The notes under the pieces are model-generated. The model had not been told where the DNA came from. It saw only the letters and a program-made list of their open reading frames with translations, and ran no database searches. The position numbers and the translations under genes were made by a program. Positions 61,273-64,000 of a stretch of 64,000 nucleotides of DNA are shown here, piece after piece. Source of the DNA: Fidelibacterota bacterium (GTDB lineage Bacteria > Fidelibacterota > UBA8477 > JABMPR01); the NCBI GenBank assembly GCA_018673925.1, contig JABHBL010000022.1, positions 304,006 through 368,005 of the forward strand, written 5' to 3'. The first letter of the stretch is position 1. Each line of letters opens with the position of its first letter.

Positions 61273-63388
61273 GATTTTCATCCTTATATTTTGGGAATGT
61301 GAGTCTAAATGTCGTGCCGACATTTTTCTCAGTTTCCAGAACCAAAATCACATCATTTAGATCAAGAAATTGCTTTGTGATTGCTAATCCTAAACCAACT
61401 CCCTGGTACTCTTTGGTAAATCCTTCACTTTCTTGAGTATAGGGTTCAAATACTCGCTGTTTGTAATCCTCTGATATACCGATGCCAGTATCACTGATAG
61501 AAAGTGTTACCTGCTCCTCTATCACTTCCAAAGTGAAAGTGACGCCACCTTTTTCTGTGTACTTGATGGCATTGTCGGTCAGATTGCCAATCGCTGAATT
61601 GATGCAGTTTATATCTACAAACACCTTGGCAGGTAGTTCTGATTCTACGATATCAAGGGAAAGGTTCTTTTTCTTGGCCACAACCCTGAAATTATTTACG
61701 ATTAAACCTGTCATCTGATTCAAATTTACAACCTCTTTATGAATAGAAACAGTACCGGATTTGAGGATGGACATGTTTAGAATGGAGTCCACAGTGTGCA
61801 TCAACCTTTCGCTTGAGTCAGTGATATAGTCAAAAATGACCTTGTCCTTGACCTGGATATCATTTGAATATCTCTGCTTAAATAGATCTGAAAAACCAAG
61901 AATACTGTTCAGCGGAGTTCGGATCTCATGAGAAATATTGGCAATGAACTGATCTTTCACTTCATTGGCTTGTTTTGCTTCTAGTAAGGCATTCTCCTTT
62001 TCTACTTCAGCTTCCTTGTTCTCTGTAATATCCTGGATGGCTCCATACAACCGAACAGCCTTACCATTCTTGATCTCTACCTCCCCTATGGTACGTACCC
62101 ATCTAGATTCATCACCAGCAATGATGAAGGGGAGCTCTATATCATATGGTCTGTGTTCTTCGATAGCCTCGTCTACTAGGGATTGAATGACGGGCCGCAC
62201 TTCAGACGGGTAAAATGTCATTCCTTCCTCAACTGAAGGCTTTGGATCATCAGGTGTTAAACCATGAATTCTATACGTTTCATCTGTGAAGCTGGAGTCC
62301 CCCGTTTCTAAATTCACTTCCCAGCCCCCTATTTTTGTCAACCTTGCCGTGTTCTCTATTAATTCCTGCTGATTGCGTAATATTGCTTCTGAACGAAGAC
62401 GCTCTGTGATGTCAGAGACAGTTGATTCTATCTCCAGGACATGGCCTTCCTCATCCTTTTTAGCTATGATAGAAACCAGAACATGAACCAATGAGCTATC
62501 TTTTTTAATGAGGTCAATTTTCATGTTATCAATAAACCCCTCAGTCATTAATCTTTCGAATATTGCTGCTCGTGCCTTGGGGTCAGCATATAAATCAATT
62601 GCTTGAGACCCGATCAATTCACTCGGGCGCTCATAACCAAGCATAGCCGCGAAACTGGGATTGACGTATAATAGCTCTCCTTCTGCACTTCCAATGCTGA
62701 CTCCTTCACGCATATTGTGGATTAAATTTGCATATTTTTGTTCACTATTTTTAAAGGTGTGTATGGTCGAGCGTAACACAAAATATGCCGAGCCTGAAAA
62801 TAGAATAATTGAAAGTATGAGCAATACCATTGAGGTGGTCTGCTGCTCCTGAGATTCTCGTAGAAATTGCATGGCTTTATTATCAGCAAAATCAATCATG
62901 GGATCAATGGCATCAAAAATTTTATTCATGTGATCTGCCCCCTTGCCAGTAGTCACCTGGAGTGCAGCGATATATGAACCAGTCTTGTTAAGGTCGATGA
63001 CTTCATCTCGAATGAGTTCAGACCCCTTTAAGAGTGCAATTGCGTGATCTATTTGATTTCGGTCTCCCAGATATTTATCATAAATAATTAAAAAATCTGT
63101 CTGTATATGCTCTTCATGTTCCTCGAGAGCAGACATGGCAACTTCCAATGCCTCAGGAGTATGAGCGATAGCCACATCCTTGATGGCTCGGTGCATGGCA
63201 TTAATATGTGATTCTATCTCCAATAGAGCCTTACTAACCGCCAGGGGATGATTATACATATCATCCGTTAGTTGTGAGAGTTTGTTCATTTGTCTGAATG
63301 CAAAGCCACCCTGGAGAAGAACAATCAATACAATCAGTATTACACCAAGCCGAATTTTTGAATTTGGAGTTAATTTTCTAATTTTCAT
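61265..63388 (-). CDS. Membrane PAS-PAS histidine kinase
   Basis: The 707-aa protein starts with a transmembrane helix (13-33), then a ~150-residue helical periplasmic domain rich in His and Glu ('LEEHEEHIQTDFLIIYDKYL'), resembling four-helix-bundle chemoreceptor sensors. A second helix (about 186-206) follows. Two PAS domains (about 220-335 and 345-460) precede a HisKA domain with 'FIANISHEIRTPLNSILGF' (His about 486) and an HATPase domain ('DNAIKYTEKGG', 'DTGIGISEDY', 'YQGVGLGLAITKQF'). All catalytic boxes are intact. The receiver gene follows with overlap. Confidence 0.95.
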   Translation of the reverse strand: MKIRKLTPNSKIRLGVILIVLIVLLQGGFAFRQMNKLSQLTDDMYNHPLAVSKALLEIESHINAMHRAIKDVAIAHTPEALEVAMSALEEHEEHIQTDFLIIYDKYLGDRNQIDHAIALLKGSELIRDEVIDLNKTGSYIAALQVTTGKGADHMNKIFDAIDPMIDFADNKAMQFLRESQEQQTTSMVLLILSIILFSGSAYFVLRSTIHTFKNSEQKYANLIHNMREGVSIGSAEGELLYVNPSFAAMLGYERPSELIGSQAIDLYADPKARAAIFERLMTEGFIDNMKIDLIKKDSSLVHVLVSIIAKKDEEGHVLEIESTVSDITERLRSEAILRNQQELIENTARLTKIGGWEVNLETGDSSFTDETYRIHGLTPDDPKPSVEEGMTFYPSEVRPVIQSLVDEAIEEHRPYDIELPFIIAGDESRWVRTIGEVEIKNGKAVRLYGAIQDITENKEAEVEKENALLEAKQANEVKDQFIANISHEIRTPLNSILGFSDLFKQRYSNDIQVKDKVIFDYITDSSERLMHTVDSILNMSILKSGTVSIHKEVVNLNQMTGLIVNNFRVVAKKKNLSLDIVESELPAKVFVDINCINSAIGNLTDNAIKYTEKGGVTFTLEVIEEQVTLSISDTGIGISEDYKQRVFEPYTQESEGFTKEYQGVGLGLAITKQFLDLNDVILVLETEKNVGTTFRLTFPKYKDENHG

Positions 63389-63824
63389 TTTTATCCACCA
63401 TTGATTCGGTTAATAATCGATTATCTGAAAGACTCCAGATTGCCTGCCCCCTAGATAGACTATAATTAAAAAATTCGTTTGGGCGCTACGTTCACCACGC
63501 TCAATCTACGTTAGTTGTATTTGTTCAGGTTTCAAGTTTACGGTTATAAAAACATAAACAAGGAAATAATTGATGGGAGCATGCATATCTGAATCATTTC
63601 TCATTCTACTTTCCCGTGGTCCACTTCATCTTTCTGGATGATGAAAGTTTAATCTTTGTTCTATGTTTCTTGTCAACATAAATCAATCCATTGTCTTTGT
63701 GGATGACATATACAAACCACTGCACTTTCTGCATGATATCTTGACCTATTGTATGCGATTATTGTTTTTTCAGCTAATTGTTTGGTGTTAGCTAATCGTA
63801 GCACACGAAGTGTACGAAGATTAG
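63389..63824. other. 436-base intergenic region
   Basis: This region lies upstream of the histidine kinase. It is AT-rich and without convincing ORFs. At 63792-63824, next to the tRNA-like fragment, CTAATC...GATTAG flanks an imperfect hairpin (GTA/TAC, CAC/GTG), which could end a minus-strand transcript. Nothing else is recognised. Confidence 0.45.
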
Positions 63825-63865
63825 TACGCCCGGCAGGAGTCGAACCTGCGGCCTTCGGTACCGGA
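63825..63865 (-). pseudogene. 3' fragment resembling tRNA-Arg
   Basis: On the minus strand CCGAAGGCCGCAGG-TTCGACT-CCTGC-CGGGCGT-A is a textbook 3' half of a tRNA-Arg (variable region, T-arm, acceptor 3' strand). The matching 5' acceptor (ACGCCCG) is missing in the remaining window. Upstream sequence forms other hairpins (GCTCTA/TAGAGC, ATCAGA/TCTGAT) that do not build a normal D-arm or anticodon arm. It may be a tRNA remnant, an attachment-site half, or the end of an interrupted tRNA gene. Confidence 0.5.
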
Positions 63866-64000
63866 ATCATCAGACTGGTCTCTGATTATGGCTCTATGTA
63901 TGGGTTTAGAGCATGCCGGTGACGGACCTTCCCCGTAAGTTCCCCAAATAATGCATTTCCCCGTTGAATCTTTATTCAACGTAATTCACCAGGGCATTGA

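Noticed and set aside
63673-63870. ORF of 65 aa at the right end
   Set aside because: Its first part is the translated tRNA-Arg-like fragment; there is no ribosome site or recognisable protein.
63825-63940. tRNA-Sec or tmRNA at the right edge, tempting given the UGA gene
   Set aside because: No TCA anticodon or eight-pair acceptor is seen, and the acceptor CGGGCGT cannot pair as the GGGG start of a tmRNA. A group I intron core was also looked for and not found.

Overview
The window looks like part of a chromosome from a Gram-negative bacterium of the Fibrobacteres-Chlorobi-Bacteroidetes (FCB) sphere, possibly a Marinimicrobia-like lineage. This is inference, resting on lipoproteins and outer-membrane-type proteins, a C-terminal 'NYPNPFNPTT' FlgD-like sorting domain, the long (639 aa) insert-bearing form of IspG, and an ImuB/DnaE2-type mutasome. 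No rRNA is present to settle the taxonomy. Almost everything is intact and densely packed; there is no phage, IS element or CRISPR array.

Layout. 1-2000: PspC-domain protein and pcm, an XRE regulator, a TonB-C-like secreted protein. 2287-2398: tRNA-Gly and a shared terminator. 2420-4892: pepP followed by a UshA-like lipoprotein whose reading frame contains an in-frame UGA at a position that fits selenocysteine. 5090-9681: ispG, an unknown secreted protein, a YifB/ComM AAA+ protein. 10037-10738: a DUF4386-like membrane protein. 11023-17325: an SOS mutagenesis operon on the minus strand (promoter with direct repeats, lexA, a 68-aa ORF, an ImuB-like degenerate Y-family polymerase, a four-helix-bundle S23 protein, a second S23 gene that has the marks of a recent insertion, and dnaE2). 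17401-30184: an envelope operon of two barrel-like proteins, a 3283-aa repeat protein and two lipoproteins. 30458-30704: tRNA-Ser with a duplicated 3' end. 30738-32639: a polysaccharide deacetylase and alanine dehydrogenase.

32724-43589 is the classical translation/RNA operon rimP-nusA-infB-rbfA-truB-ribF-rpsO-pnp followed by an M16 peptidase, with a TPR membrane protein upstream. 43661-49767: tRNA-Arg(CCT), a LiaF-like protein, PAP2 phosphatase, MTA phosphorylase, a thioredoxin-fold protein, a Crp/Fnr regulator, tyrosine phenol-lyase/tryptophanase, a secreted protein. 50040-51605: SSS symporter. 51938-58811: a signalling cluster (receiver protein, NtrC-type activator, degenerate kinase-like protein, lipoprotein, TPR protein, PAS-kinase-receiver hybrid). 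58814-60803: a FadR-type regulator and a GH105-like hydrolase with a well matched operator. 60898-63388: a PAS histidine kinase and its receiver. 63825-63865: a 3' tRNA-Arg-like fragment at the right edge.

The observations most worth following are the UGA-containing UshA-like gene with a SECIS-like hairpin at 3376-3415, and the S23 gene at 14070-14441, which is flanked by a 9-bp direct duplication and 12-bp inverted repeats and splits what would otherwise be an ATGA-overlapping gene pair inside the mutasome operon.
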